A stretch of DNA of 64,000 bases, from positions 62,001 through 126,000 of the forward strand of contig NW_006768765.1 of assembly GCF_000204055.1 (NCBI RefSeq), written 5' to 3'. Source of the DNA: Melampsora larici-populina 98AG31. Its lineage: Eukaryota > Basidiomycota > Pucciniomycetes > Pucciniales > Melampsoraceae. Below the pieces are notes generated by a model. The model was not told the DNA's origin. It was given only the letters and a program-made list of their open reading frames with translations, and did no database searches. Numbering within the stretch: position 1 is the stretch's first letter; each line of letters begins with the position of its first letter. The translations under genes and the position numbers were made by a program. Below, one piece after another: positions 33,853-45,487 of this stretch.

Positions 33853-36523
33853 ATGGGATCAAGAATACCCAACTCTTCAAGCGCAAGTTCAACTTCCAAT
33901 ACATTTCATTCTCAATCACCATCTTTAAGATATAGAAGCAATCAAAACACTCCTAATTTAAATTCGAATCAATCTCAAAATAATGGAATGGGAATTGGAG
34001 CATTGAGTCCATCATTATTTGATATCACACCTACTTTTCAAAACCATTCATTATCATCAACAAAAGCTTCAATCCCAACTATCAATCATGCACAAGAAGC
34101 CAATGAGAATTTAAAAGAATTTAATAGAACTGATTCTATTCAATCAAATGATGAGAATGGATATTTAAGAAAAGCATTGGAATCTATTCAATTCCTTTTA
34201 AAACGAAATTTAAACAAATCATCATCATCAACAAGTAATACTCAGAAATCAGAATCAAATCAATCTTCTTTACCTTTACCATTACCTTTACCTGGTTCAT
34301 TACCTCCCAAGACTATTGCACCATCTCTTGAAAATCTAGGTTCGATTGATAGTGTCTTATCTAGTATTACTTATAATCCTAATCCTACGACTCCTAATCC
34401 TAATGGTAATCATCAGAATGTGAATCAAGGACTGGGTTTACTCAAACCTCCTACTGCTACTCTTGCTTCAAATCATCCTTCTACTATTATGATTGTTCAT
34501 GATCCTAGTAATCATGCTCATCATCAGTTTCCTTCACAATTGATCTCACCTCCTTTGATGTCAAATGATCATAGTTTAGGTAAAGAAAGTTTGTAAGTTG
34601 ATATCCTCTTTTATCATTCTCTTGTTTTGAAGGCTCAGTTGTTACGGATCAGATTTTGATTTTGATTTTGATTTTGGTTTTTTTGGATACATGTACCAGG
34701 TTTTCAAGAATTCGACAATTTCGTGAAACTACTTTTAATTCAACTCAAAGTCATCATGAATCTAATGATCCCAATCTCACGAATTATCCTACACCTAATC
34801 ATTCCAATCGAAACCGAAATTCGAAATCTAGAATCAGTTTAAATTCTTCTACAAATGTTCAATTCGATTCAAGACATAATTCGATTTACACTCAAGCTTT
34901 ATCAACTCAATCCAAATCATCATCAACAACTGATCTAAACAATACGAAAGAAACTTCATCATCTATCGATCATCATCAAGTTTCTTTATCTTTGTTTACT
35001 TCTTTAAGATATGCGAATAAGTTTCCAGACTTTAGATCTAAATCTATCAAAAGTAATTCAACTAGTTTACCTTCTTATGATCATCATCTTAATAATAGTA
35101 AAGGGGTGATTAATACACCGGTTTTGAATTTAACCGAAAAAGGTCAGACTGATGAGATGATCCAAAGCCAAGACCATGAAAAAATTACAAAGTTTAAGAT
35201 CGCTTTGGTTTTGAGTGTCAGTTCGGTCATGGTTTATGCTTTGATTGGATTGATTTATTCACTTTTGTTTTGGTTTAGAGGTATGAGAATTGGTTTTTAA
35301 TTTGTCTATTTATATACAATCAGATCTTAACTTAGATTTTTTGTTAGATTTTGGTGATTTCTGACGTGCATTTTTTTTTGTTTTTTTGTATAGCTTTGGA
35401 AAATTCAGATGTGGTACAAGTAGCTGATCCAGATGTATTAAGATGTAAGTCAACTTTCCACTCTCTTTACAAAAAAAACACGTTGAAATCTTACAATCAA
35501 AAACCCCTTCATAAATTGATCATCTTCTCCCCCAAAAAAGGGCTCACAGCAGCCAGTTCAGTATGTCTTCTAACCGGTCTAACCGGTCTAACCGGAACGA
35601 TCCTACACTCTCGCAAGATCTTAACGATTTATAATTTAATGCTTTGGCCAAGTTTAGCTTGTGTGTTGGTGATTGGTTATCTGGCGTACAAACGGGTTTC
35701 ATTGAATTTAGATTTGAAATTGAATCAAGCTTGGAGTGAGATTTATGATCCGTTAGATAGGTTGAGGATCCAGAATGCCTTGAAGTGTTGTGGGTATTAT
35801 AATCCGTTACGTAAGTGAACTTCTTGTACTTAGAAAAACATCACTCTTTTTTGTGGGTTTCGAAAAGCATTATGCTTGGTGTTAACTTTGGGCGTTTTTC
35901 GTTTTAGATGAAGCTACTTTTTCTTCTCAATGTTATCCTAGAGTTAGATTAGTAGGTTGCAAAGGAAAATTATTTAAGTATGAAACTAATAGTTTAGATT
36001 CGTTTACTCGAGTGGCTTTTTGGATTGCAAGTTTACATATGTTGAATATTGTGATTGGATTGTTGTGTTCGAATCATGTGGATCGGTACGTTTTTGTCTT
36101 TTTTCCTTTTTTCTTTTTGAGAGGGTTGAAGCCAGAGAAGTGGAAATAAATTTGTTTTTTTGAAATTGGGATGGGTTTTTTTTGGTGGGTTTATAGTCAG
36201 TTTGGTAAAAATCTTATACCTCCTCAGTACAGATTGAAGTAAGCCTTTTTTCCCTCATATGTTTTGAATTATTTTGTTTCTTAACGGATTCTCTTACATT
36301 TTTTTTGGTTTTTTTTAGATTATTGGATGTCAATAGTCATTCAATTCAATTCTTAAACCAATTTCCAATTAAAAATCAAGAAACAAATCCAAAATTGAAT
36401 GTAAAGAAAGAAGAAGATTTAACCATCAAATTTGGTTTACTCCATCAAAGGAATTTTAGAAATTCAAAACTGTTGATGAGAAATTCTATGGATGGATTAG
36501 GTTTAGAACAGTCTTTAAAATGA
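33853..36523 (+). CDS. Tetraspanin with long disordered N-terminus
   Basis: Tetraspanins are four-helix proteins that organise membrane microdomains; fungal ones act in polarised growth and host penetration. Seven exons (33853-34592, 34700-35280, 35394-35444, 35550-35810, 35908-36085, 36197-36238, 36319-36523) join in phase to about 685 residues. Residues 1 to about 410 are Ser/Asn/Pro-rich and low-complexity. Helix 1 is IALVLSVSSVMVYALIGLIY. Helices 2 and 3 are in exon 4 (SSVCLLTGLTGLTGTIL; LMLWPSLACVLVIGYLAY). The extracellular loop carries the hallmark CCG (LKCCGYYNP), with partner cysteines in SQCYPR and VGCKG. Helix 4 is VAFWIASLHMLNIVIGLLCS. The ATG at 33853 has context TCAAAATGG; an upstream in-frame ATG at 33787 would add 22 residues. 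It looks like the basidiomycete Tsp2-type group, which is inference. Confidence 0.87.
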
Positions 36524-36966
36524 TCATTAAACTTGAAAAAAACAATAAAAAAATCTTAGTGTTTGGTGGTTTCTTGGTTGTTCACGCAAAAAAGGCTTAT
36601 GGATTTGGTTTTGGTGTTTTTTGGGGGGTAGGGTTCTTGTTTTTGGAATTTGTTTTTTTTTTGAATGGGGTGCTTTGAAAAATCTGGAAAAGTCTTTCTT
36701 TTTAGTTTGGTTTTCATTTCTGGAATTTATAAAGTAATGAGTTTTGTTTTCAAAAATAGTAATAATGATAATAATCAATGGGAATCATGTAATAGGTTTT
36801 GTTTTTGTAGTATTTTGTAAGAAAAAGGAAATGATTGGATTGGAATTGGAATTCATTTACATAAAGTATAATGAGTGTGCTGTTTGAAAAAAAACAAAGC
36901 AGTTTTAAATAAATTGGATGCATGGATGGATGATGAATGGTTTTTGAATGAACAAGGAACTTTGCT
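36524..36966. other. Spacer after the tetraspanin gene
   Basis: T-rich and G/T-rich sequence, likely the 3' untranslated region and terminator of the tetraspanin gene. No gene seen. Confidence 0.4.
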
Positions 36967-36969
36967 TGA

Positions 36970-37658
36970 CAAAGCCCTCTCTGCATGGCTGTGTCTGGAC
37001 TCTGCTCCCTTGCAGAGGGGCATAGACTATATACTTGTGAACTTCTGGCGTGAACACTCCAAGATTTAAGTGTTGCTATGTAGTTCTTTGCATTTTGGCA
37101 CTTCCCTCACAAACAAACCTCACTTGATACCACAGGGACAATGTTCAGAATGATCTTCTACACATCCTTGAAGCCTCATATTATAGACACTCCAAGTAGC
37201 AAAGACAAGCAATTGGTCTGAAGATGATTACAAGCCCACTTGCAATTTGGCCTTTTGAGATCCTAAATTCATGTACAAGTGCTTTGGGAAAGGATACAAC
37301 GCATTTACTCCACCAGCCCCAACAAATGTGTTGTATCTTTTCCGGAAGCACTTGTACAATAAGAATACACCTGTACACCCCTTTACAGGTGGGTCATTAT
37401 AAGGTGTGAACATTTACTTCAAGAAGTGCATGATAGATCAGGATTTCTTGACTAAAAAAGGTCAAAACACATGTAGAAAATGTTTCTGAATAAGTCAGTC
37501 TGTCTACAGGGTAGGGAGGATTTCATCAGTGAGGGGAGCAAGAAATATCAAAAAACTACATAAGGAGACTTAATCTCTGGAGTGTCACACCAGAAATCAA
37601 CAATTAGTCATAAGCCCCTCTGTGAGGGTGTGGCCGCTGCTGTGCAGAGAGGGGTTTG
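36970..37658. mobile_element. Inverted-repeat element, about 690 bp, possible TGA duplication
   Basis: Terminal repeats CAAAGCCCTCTCTGCA (36970-36985) and its mirror of CAAACCCCTCTCTGCA (37643-37658) match at 15 of 16 positions. The mirrored arms also share CAGAGGGGC blocks. TGA flanks both sides (36967-36969 and 37659-37661), a possible 3-bp duplication. An internal hairpin with 34-bp imperfect arms lies at 37273-37306 and 37324-37357. There is no transposase, so it is non-autonomous. Confidence 0.6.
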
Positions 37659-37703
37659 TGATCACAAACCCCATATCCTCAGCTTCATGAAGCTGAGGAT
37701 ATG
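37651..37703. repeat. Two adjacent perfect palindromes (22 and 32 bp)
   Basis: 37651-37672 is a perfect 22-bp palindrome centred on TGATCA, overlapping the right end of the preceding element. 37672-37703 is a perfect 32-bp palindrome centred on TTCATGAA with arms containing CCTCAGC/GCTGAGG. They share one base. Either could extrude as a cruciform or, if transcribed, form a hairpin. Confidence 0.9.
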
Positions 37704-37930
37704 ACCATAAATATCAAGCTTGGTATTGATTAATCACATTCATCTATGAATAATCAACTGCATGTGGGTGGTGATTAAGAAAGTAGAAGTTGATGTGAAT
37801 TTGACGGAATTGAGTTATTGTACCATAATAATTGCATAAAATCAACCGTCTTCTGTTTGTCATATGTCATGTTACACCTAAGGCTGTGACTCATGTGGCA
37901 GGCATGTTCTTTTTAAAAAGACACATCCAA

Positions 37931-38701
37931 TAGCGGGGTTCAAGTCAAAAATTCCAAGTAGGAATTTTACAGCATCCGAGAGAGTTTTTTAGGAAAAATT
38001 TTACCTAAAACCGACTTGGGCGTCGTAAGAATGGTTTAAAAATAGGTCACCACATCTTATAACAAGAAGAAGAAAAGCTTTGAGACAAAGGTACAAGTGC
38101 TGGAAAAAAGTGCATTTTATCTGTTTTTATGGACTCAACAAGAGAGAAGGACAAAAAAAACAACCATTAGGGAAGAAAAAAACTACTCGTACGCCTTTTC
38201 TTGAAACAAAAAAAGACGGTATTTTTTTCTCAATCCTAAAAACAAACCACTCGTCTTAAAATTATAGGCATTAAGGGGGCTCAAGTCAAAATATTTGCGC
38301 CCTTTTCTTAAAAAATTGGGGAAAGTTTTTTACAGTACCTTGCTGTAAAAACTTTTCCCAACTTGTAAAAAAGGACTGTAAAAATTTCTTTTGGATCTCC
38401 TTCTGAGCAGTCAATTTACGCAAATTTGCGTAAATTTGCTGCTCAAAAAAATTTGGGATGTTGTAAAACTTTTCCCAATTTCATAAACTTTTGCGTAAAT
38501 TTTATGCAATTGGGAAAAGTTTTTTACAATAAAAGTAGTAAAATATTTTGACTTGAGCCTCCCTATTGTCATATAATTTTAGACATTGCAAGTAGCTATA
38601 AAGCTACTTGCAAGTCATAAAACATGAGTTATAATTTACAACCTTTGAGCAATGTCTAAAAGTCATTTTAGGTCCAAATTATTTTGACTTGAACCCCGCT
38701 A
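37931..38701. mobile_element. TA-flanked MITE (outer element, family GCGGGGTTCAAGTC)
   Basis: Perfect terminal inverted repeats GCGGGGTTCAAGTCAAAA (from 37933) and its mirror (to 38699), bordered by TA (37931-37932 and 38700-38701), indicate a Tc1/mariner-type insertion. A second, related element is inserted inside it. A perfect 11-bp hairpin (TTGCAAGTAGC/GCTACTTGCAA) occurs near 38587-38614. There is no coding capacity. Confidence 0.8.
38272..38565. mobile_element. Nested TA-flanked MITE (inner element)
   Basis: Ends AGGGGGCTCAAGTCAAAATA (from 38274) and the mirror of GGGAGGCTCAAGTCAAAATA (to 38563), flanked by TA on both sides. The CAAGTCAAAA core is shared with the outer element, so the two belong to related families and the inner one inserted later. 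Internal mirrored blocks (GGGAAAAGTT, TTTTACA, TTTACGCAAA) give a strong secondary structure. Confidence 0.78.
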
Positions 38702-40458
38702 TTATATAAGCAAAAAATTGAAAATTATGTGGTAAAATTGTGTTTTTAGTCAAAGACAATTTTTTTAATGATGTAGATGGTCAGCAGGGGTCAGAAGGTT
38801 GTTTTAAATCATTTTATCATTATCATTCCATTCATATATGAATTACATGGTTTGATAAGAGCATTTAGCAGATAAGATAACATTGAAAAATCATAAAAAT
38901 AGTACATTAGTAAGAATTGATCAAAGAGTTATTATTAAGAATGGAATTGATGAGCAAGGATATTAATTAGCTCATATTCAAAAGAATCAAATCTGTTATG
39001 AGAGGAATGAAAGAAGAAAAAGTCAAAACTATAGGTATAAAGTGTTGGAAAATGGTTTGTAGGGTGTTGATAATTGATTTGAGGGTTCAAGAAGGTTATG
39101 ATGTAAAATTGAATGATAATATTAGTCAGCAAGCACTTTAATGATGAGGGTTGATAAGAGAGAAGTGAAATTATCCAAGAAAGAGGGAAAATTGAGGATG
39201 GTAAACAAGGGTACTGCAGGCTTTATTCATGTTTAATGATGTCATTGAGGGATTTATTGGTTGCCAATACTTTTATAATGGTTTTTGAGTTATTCTTATG
39301 AATGGATTGATCTACAATGATCTTATGATGAAGCGGAAATCGATATCAGAAGTGAAAAGAGGTGATGATGGGTAAAATGGTCAAAAACGGTTTTCAGATA
39401 ATTTCATATGTCAAAACTTGTCAGATCATAATGGGGAATAGCCCAATCAACGTGATATGTGTTATTTCATAATATACAACCTGAAAAAGTATATCATCAG
39501 AGGTTTTGAGAAAAAGCTATAAGGAAACAAAGGAAATGGTGTGAATTTTGACTTATGTGCTTACATACACACATGTAGCAACATTTACATGACAAAAAGC
39601 TTATTTTATCAATCTCTACAGCTCAATAAAATAATCATTACACATCAGAAGTAGGTCATATTGGGGTGAATATTGATCAGCATCAAGTGAGCTATACAAT
39701 GAGCTACAGTAATCCAAAATTGGACAAATTTACAGAAAATTTGTACTTCTAAAAATGGTTTTCAGCTATGAGTATTAGGGAAAAATCACCATTATTCTTC
39801 ATGAGAAGATTTTTCCATCCTCTATAAAATCCAATTGATCAATTCCACAGCTTAAACCATGTCATTCATTAGTAATAACTACATCATATGATTACATCAG
39901 AGGGGTTTTTGAGGTTTTTGAGGGATTTTGTCAAGTTTTTGTTGGTTTTTGAAGGTTGTTTACCATTGTTGAAAGTTTGAAAGGATGATATATACTATGG
40001 ATGGTTGGTTTGCAGGCTTTTTCCCCCTTTTTTACATCTTATAATTATGTTAGAATGTTTTTAATCATGATCAAATTAGTTTATCAGTACTAAGCTCACT
40101 AAATAGCGCCTTTGTATCAAAGGAGAAATGTTGTTATGTGTGATAAGACTATATAGTCTTCATTGAAATAACAATCCAATCAATTGTTGCTTGTCTTTGG
40201 TTAATAAAATTGTGGTTTTGCCATGATCAATTGGAATAACACTATAGTATAGCAGTGTTGAGTTCTTCTCTTGTATCAAAATCACGGGAATGATACTTGA
40301 ACTAAGTATTGCTAAATATTCCTCTGGTGCCTTATCCTAAAGAAGTCGGCAAATTCTCAAGTTGATTCTTCCAAAGAGGCAGTCTTCATTCAACTTCTAT
40401 TAGTTAGCTATACTAGTAGATTGTCCCTCTTTAAGCTCTGTAAAGCTCTTGTTAAGCT
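38702..40458. other. AT-rich spacer, no supported gene
   Basis: Strongly AT-rich with no long open frame and no recognised terminal repeats. It is probably degraded repeat DNA. Confidence 0.4.
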
Positions 40459-40887
40459 TTAGAGTCCGTTTGGTTGCCTCCGACCTTGCAGGTTGACCCA
40501 GCCAAAATCTCAGGTGTATGCTTTGAGGCAGTTTGAAGTGTACACTTGAAGTTCTGCTGTTTGGTACAGAAGCCGCAGTCAACCTTTGAGGCGTCTACCT
40601 CGAGGTCAGCCAGCCAAATTTGTTGACCTGCCAGGTTTGACGTTTTGGTCAAATCTTGCAGGTTGACCTGGCTAGTCCCATAGACCTGAAACCAGGAGCG
40701 CGACATCGGATCTTGCAAAGGGAGAAAACCCATAAGTTTCAAGGTCAAGTACACTTCAAGTCGAGTTTGCCAAATGCACCAAACCCTGGTACACGCCTTG
40801 TGGCAGACATGGTCTACCTGCGGATCCGCAGGCAGACACCTCGCAAGTCTACGCCAGCAAGGTCAAAGGCAGCCAAACGGGGCCTTA
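40459..40887. mobile_element. Tourist/PIF-like MITE with TTA target duplication
   Basis: The left end GAGTCCGTTTGGTTGCC (from 40462) and the mirror of the right end GGCCCCGTTTGGCTGCC (to 40884) are imperfect inverted repeats. TTA borders both sides (40459-40461 and 40885-40887). The CGTTTGG terminus plus 3-bp TTA duplication resembles Tourist-type elements. The interior has several mirrored AGGTTGACC/GGTCAAC blocks but no transposase. Confidence 0.72.
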
Positions 40888-43115
40888 ACTTCTACACTGG
40901 GCGCGCTCACTTTTTGGCTGAGTACACGGATTAAGGGCAAAAGAGGCGCACTTTTTTTGTAAAAAAGAAGCAGCAAAAATAAAAACAATTTTACACGGGT
41001 CTTCTGCACTCCATTAATCACCATTGCTTTCTTGATCTGTGTCTTCTGTATGTAACTGAACAATACCAGCAGCTGTCTGGGTACATAGTGAAATTATCAA
41101 AATTGAAAAGAGTCCAGAGTTCAACTTGTTGTCATAGGTGATTTTGGCCACATCTTCATTGTCCACCTTTTGCGCAGAGTCCTTGGCTTGAACTTGTATT
41201 TCAATCTGTGTGACCATCTTCAGGTTTGTCATCAACATTTTTTTGAGACATTCTTTTTGTGGATCCCATCTTGGTGAACACACTTTCCACACCTGCAGCA
41301 TGTGGAACCAGTTCAAGAGCTTTGATTGCTAAAAAGTGCCCGCATATAAAACCTGAGACCACCTGCTTTTAGAATCCGGTGGTTACCAAAAATGTTTGAC
41401 TGAACTGGGGTTCAGAAGTGATAATTTGTACAAGTTTTGAGTGTCTAGAAGGTGATTGAAAGAAATCAAACGGACACCGGGTGATCTTGAAAATTATCAA
41501 GAACCCTTCAAGACCTCCAGCTCTGGCTCCCGCTACCCACATCTCACAACTAGGATAGCAATTTGTTGTCTTTCTTCTTGTTTTCTAACCAAGTTCTATA
41601 CCATAATTATAAAGCTCTGGTGGGTAGGGCTGGTGTTAAGATAAGTAATCTTGAGTACACAAGTACAAAAAAGGCTTTTACTTGGCTAGATTAAAACTTG
41701 ATGAGGCTAGAAATTCCCCTTTGTCTGCCAGTCTCTTCATTTGTCGAGCCTTCTTACCCAATTTGGAAATGTGATTGGTCTTTGAAGACCTTAATCTGCC
41801 TGTTGCTGATCCAAGGGTTATATAGAGTCACAAAAATTATTGGTCAATATATGATTGATTATCACTTGTTTCTTTTTCCTCTATTGCTTCAGCACCACAA
41901 ACTTTTTGGCAACCTTTTTATTGCATACATGTCTTGCTTGTAGCTGTTGAAGCAAAGAAAGTTGGGAATAGCAACTTTAGTATTTATATCTTGCCAGCAC
42001 AGACCGGGAGAGTTCTCCTAGGCAAAAGCGGTCCAGGGCAGCAAAGAATATATGCCCATTCTGCCATCCTACATTCACTGGCTAACCAGATCACCCTAAC
42101 TTCTTTGGAAATCATATATGACTATTCTCGCTGGTGTCAAGAAGCGTAAACTTTTGGACCAGCAAATTTTTCTCTAGAAAATTGATGCCAAGCCACAAAA
42201 CTCACCCAATCTGGGATTTGAGGGTACTATTGGAATCTTGGCATTGGTGGTAATCCAGATATCTTGTCAAAAACCAAATATTTCAACTTTTTTACTTGGT
42301 TTCCACAGCACAAGAAATTCATCTCTTGAAGTGAGATTCCTGCGAAATACCCGGTGCAACATCTTACGCTTCTCAGCACTAGAAACCATAGAGGATCAAA
42401 CATTTCACGACATCAAAATTATGATTCAGTTAGACAAAACAAGTGTGGTTAGACCCGCTTGATCATGATCTGGATGATATCAAAACGATCCTTCAAGTAT
42501 TATTTGAACAATGTTATGTCGATGCTAACTTTTGTGATGAAGTTAAGCTAATCAGATATATGATACCACCGAGAGCGAGCAAAAATCGCTTGAAGATTAA
42601 TTGGTCTGATCGAAAAGGCAGAGTGATAATTTGCCCTGAAGCTGAGAGAGAAGCCGAAAGGACTTTTCAATTTTGAGTTGAAAGATAAAGAACAACGAGA
42701 TGAGCTTGACGCCACCCTAAGATACAATCCAATGAAAGTTTATAACAACTTCGCTGTTGAAATAGTGATGATTATCTTAGTCTTTTAAAAATGGTCTCAC
42801 GACAAAGATAGGCAACCAATACTGATTTCCGGAGAAATCCAAGTTCTGGTGGCCGCGGGTCGCTTTTGCCCCAAAAATCTGGTTAACATTCATGACGATT
42901 GTGCATAAATCTTATTAAATTGAAATTATATATTTTAATCAAACTAAACCAAACATTTCTTCTTTCTCATAAACTGTTTTCACATGGGTGTAAAACATTA
43001 ATATAACAACAATTGAGTCAAACTTGTTCACCAGTGACAAGTTGAGTCTCCTAAACAAACAAGAAGTGAATTTTCTTCCAATCTCTAAATTTAATTTTGA
43101 AGTTTTATGCAACTT
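40888..43115. other. Spacer with unrecognised broken coding traces
   Basis: No intact gene. Plus-strand frames at 41934-42149, 42238-42462 and 42443-42676 look like pieces of one decayed gene. The last continues after a frame change as FELKDKEQRDELDATLRYNP near 42670-42730. I do not recognise the family. The remaining sequence is AT-rich. Confidence 0.4.
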
Positions 43116-45487
43116 TTAACCTTCAGCATTAGGTATTATGGGTATTCTTGGATTGATTTGTGAAATTTCTCCTGATTTACGATTGGTTGGAATTTTTGGA
43201 TCAAACTCGAAATGTGGGTTTCTACGTGAGCGATTCTAAGAGTGAAAAAGTACGATCAAGTCAAAAACTTTGGTTTTTCGTTATTTTAGATCACATACAC
43301 TCACCTGGATTCTCATTATTAAGATAGGTAGTACTCCTAGTAAACCAAGGGCCAATACTGCCCAAGAAGAAATGAAGATCGCATGATAGGAAGCTTTATT
43401 TGCATCAATGCGAAACACAACTGCTGCTCCAGCGGATTGAATTCCTAGTCACACGAAAATGGACCCAAAGAAACTCCCGTCAGCCAGTCTTCGGAGAAAT
43501 GGTAAAAGGTAAACAAAATAAGCAGATAATAACCTTTGTAGAATCCCACAAATGAAGATAAATCTCTAGGATCATTGCTCAAGGCTCCTATCAACCAATA
43601 GGCGAAAGTTTGCCAAACAGCATCGCTGATCCCTAAGTATCAAGAAAGATTCAGAGACAAGATATACTCAAACTGAAAAAGAAAAGTTTTGAATCTCAGA
43701 TAAAAAGAACTGACCATAGGAGATATAAAGCCAAGCTCTCCCCACATAATCTGGATCTGACCAATCCATCTTGACTGATACAGTTCCACGCTCATAAGTC
43801 CTTTGGACTACCCATCCACCGCCCCAAGTCCCAAATATGATCGCCGTCAAGATGCCCCAACCTAAGAATGCGCGACTCCGACGTGAAGAGATTGGATTTC
43901 TTGCCGATGAAGATGAATAATCCAGTAAAAGTCCGAACAATCCTGATCCAAATAGCTGTGAAAGCCAATAAAGCAGCGCATTGAGTGATCGAGTGCGAAG
44001 ATTGAAGAGGGCAAGATTGTAATCGTTGAATTGATAAGTGTAAAACCTGAAATTCACACCGTCAGCTATGTATGGGGGAAGATAGAATAATAAAACGTGA
44101 ATCGAATCTTCATTCACCAATTACTTGCCCAAAAGAATGGGAAAAGAAGCAACACTGTAGGATCCTTAGTCAACGTCTTGATCATTGCTCGAATTTCGTC
44201 TTTCCATCCTGGATTTTGGTCTAATGTTACCCAACTCCCATCAGCTCGCTGGACCGTTGAAGGCAAAGCGAGCGTCATAGTAAGTGCCGAACCAAATAAT
44301 GTGATGGCGAGGAAAGCAATGTAAACTGAATTTGACACGGGACTATCCTAATTAAGTAAAAATACCACATGCGCATCAGGTTCGGTAGTTCAAAGATTTT
44401 TTGATGAAAAGATATTTTCACAGTTTGGCTGTCGTGAAATCGACCAAGTGCAACGGCTTCGCCTAGTACAGCCCCTGGAGTACGTATATTTTCAAAACAG
44501 CAGATAGAATAGATATCCTTATCAAATTTATGCAGTGATTTTTCGCATATAAAAGACAATGATCAAATTTCAGAGCGGGGAAGCACAAACCGAGACTGAA
44601 GATGATCCAAAACATCGCAATGTATCGACCTTTGGTAGCTTCGGTCGAATAAGCTAGCATCAATGAACCCTGCGCTGTCCATAGCAAGCCCGCGCACACT
44701 CCCAGAATAGCGCCTGCTGCAATAACGAAACCGCTAGTTGTTTTTGAACATTTCCCTCATCAGTGTTTGCACTCAAGTTCAAATATTGAGAAGAGCTCAC
44801 CTATTTTGATTTATGTTGTAAGATAGGTACGAGCCTATAAATAATGTATAACCCAATGACCTGCAATACACAAATTCAATCATTTCAGCCGGAAATTGAA
44901 GTGGCGTAATAATTCTTTAAAAGTTATGACGAAAAGAGTCGAAAATTCACCCAATCGATAAGGATAACCTGGGGCCAAGTTTATTAACGATCGTACCTGA
45001 CAAAAAGGCAGTAGTGGCAAAGGTAGAATATAGGGCTACATTGGCTATTGAGACGCGCGAGTTGAAAATGTCGGATTTCGTACATCAGCAATAGTTTAAC
45101 ACAATTCAAAATCAAGGCTTTTGCATTTAGGAGTGGCCTAGAAACGTTTACGTACCGTTATCGGCCGTGGTCGCGTCGATCTGACCTCCACCTCCGAGGC
45201 CGCTCAATGCATTGAACATACCTGTAAGGTATAATTAGATAGACCAACATGAGCAAGCAAATCGGGGAAAAGAAGTCAGAATACGTCATGTCATATTGAG
45301 CATCATAATCTCAAACTACCTCACCTGGGCAACAAAAACAGACCATGGATACAATAACGATCTGGATCAAAGGGTGTCGATATCCCATGTCGGGCGGCGA
45401 CGCTTCGAGTAGCATTGAAACACGACGGAATTCATTGGAAGGCTCGCGAACCGATTGGCTGCGTGCTTTATCTTGCGAGTCGGTCAT
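43116..45487 (-). CDS. UNC93-like major-facilitator membrane protein
   Basis: A multi-pass membrane protein of the UNC93/DUF895 branch of the major facilitator superfamily; the substrate of the fungal members is unknown. Eleven exons join in phase with GT-AG introns to about 499 residues: 45325-45487, 45156-45221, 44951-45044, 44801-44860, 44591-44733, 44422-44474, 44118-44347, 43715-44046, 43534-43632, 43305-43444 and 43116-43235. Family features include PGMFNALSGLGGGGQID after helix 1 and ALYSTFATTAFLSGTIVNKL. Others are GFVIAAGAILGVCAGLLWTA then QGSLMLAYSTEATKGRYIA, FFWASNWFYTYQFNDYN, and NLRTRSLNALLYWLSQLFGS. The 43305 exon ends in a helix (AVLALGLLGVLPILIM) before a hydrophilic tail. The start ATG at 45485-45487 precedes a polar cytosolic leader. 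The complete, phase-consistent model argues that the gene is intact. Confidence 0.87.

Noticed and set aside
38400..38530. Interspersed short repeats (TTTACGCAAA, GGGAAAAGTT) suggestive of a CRISPR-like array
   Set aside because: The spacing is irregular, the copies are in mirrored orientation, and they lie inside an inverted-repeat element of a eukaryotic genome.
41934..42149. Possible BTB-like remnant (RIYAHSAIL)
   Set aside because: A single short resemblance with no further BTB blocks around it; not enough for a call.
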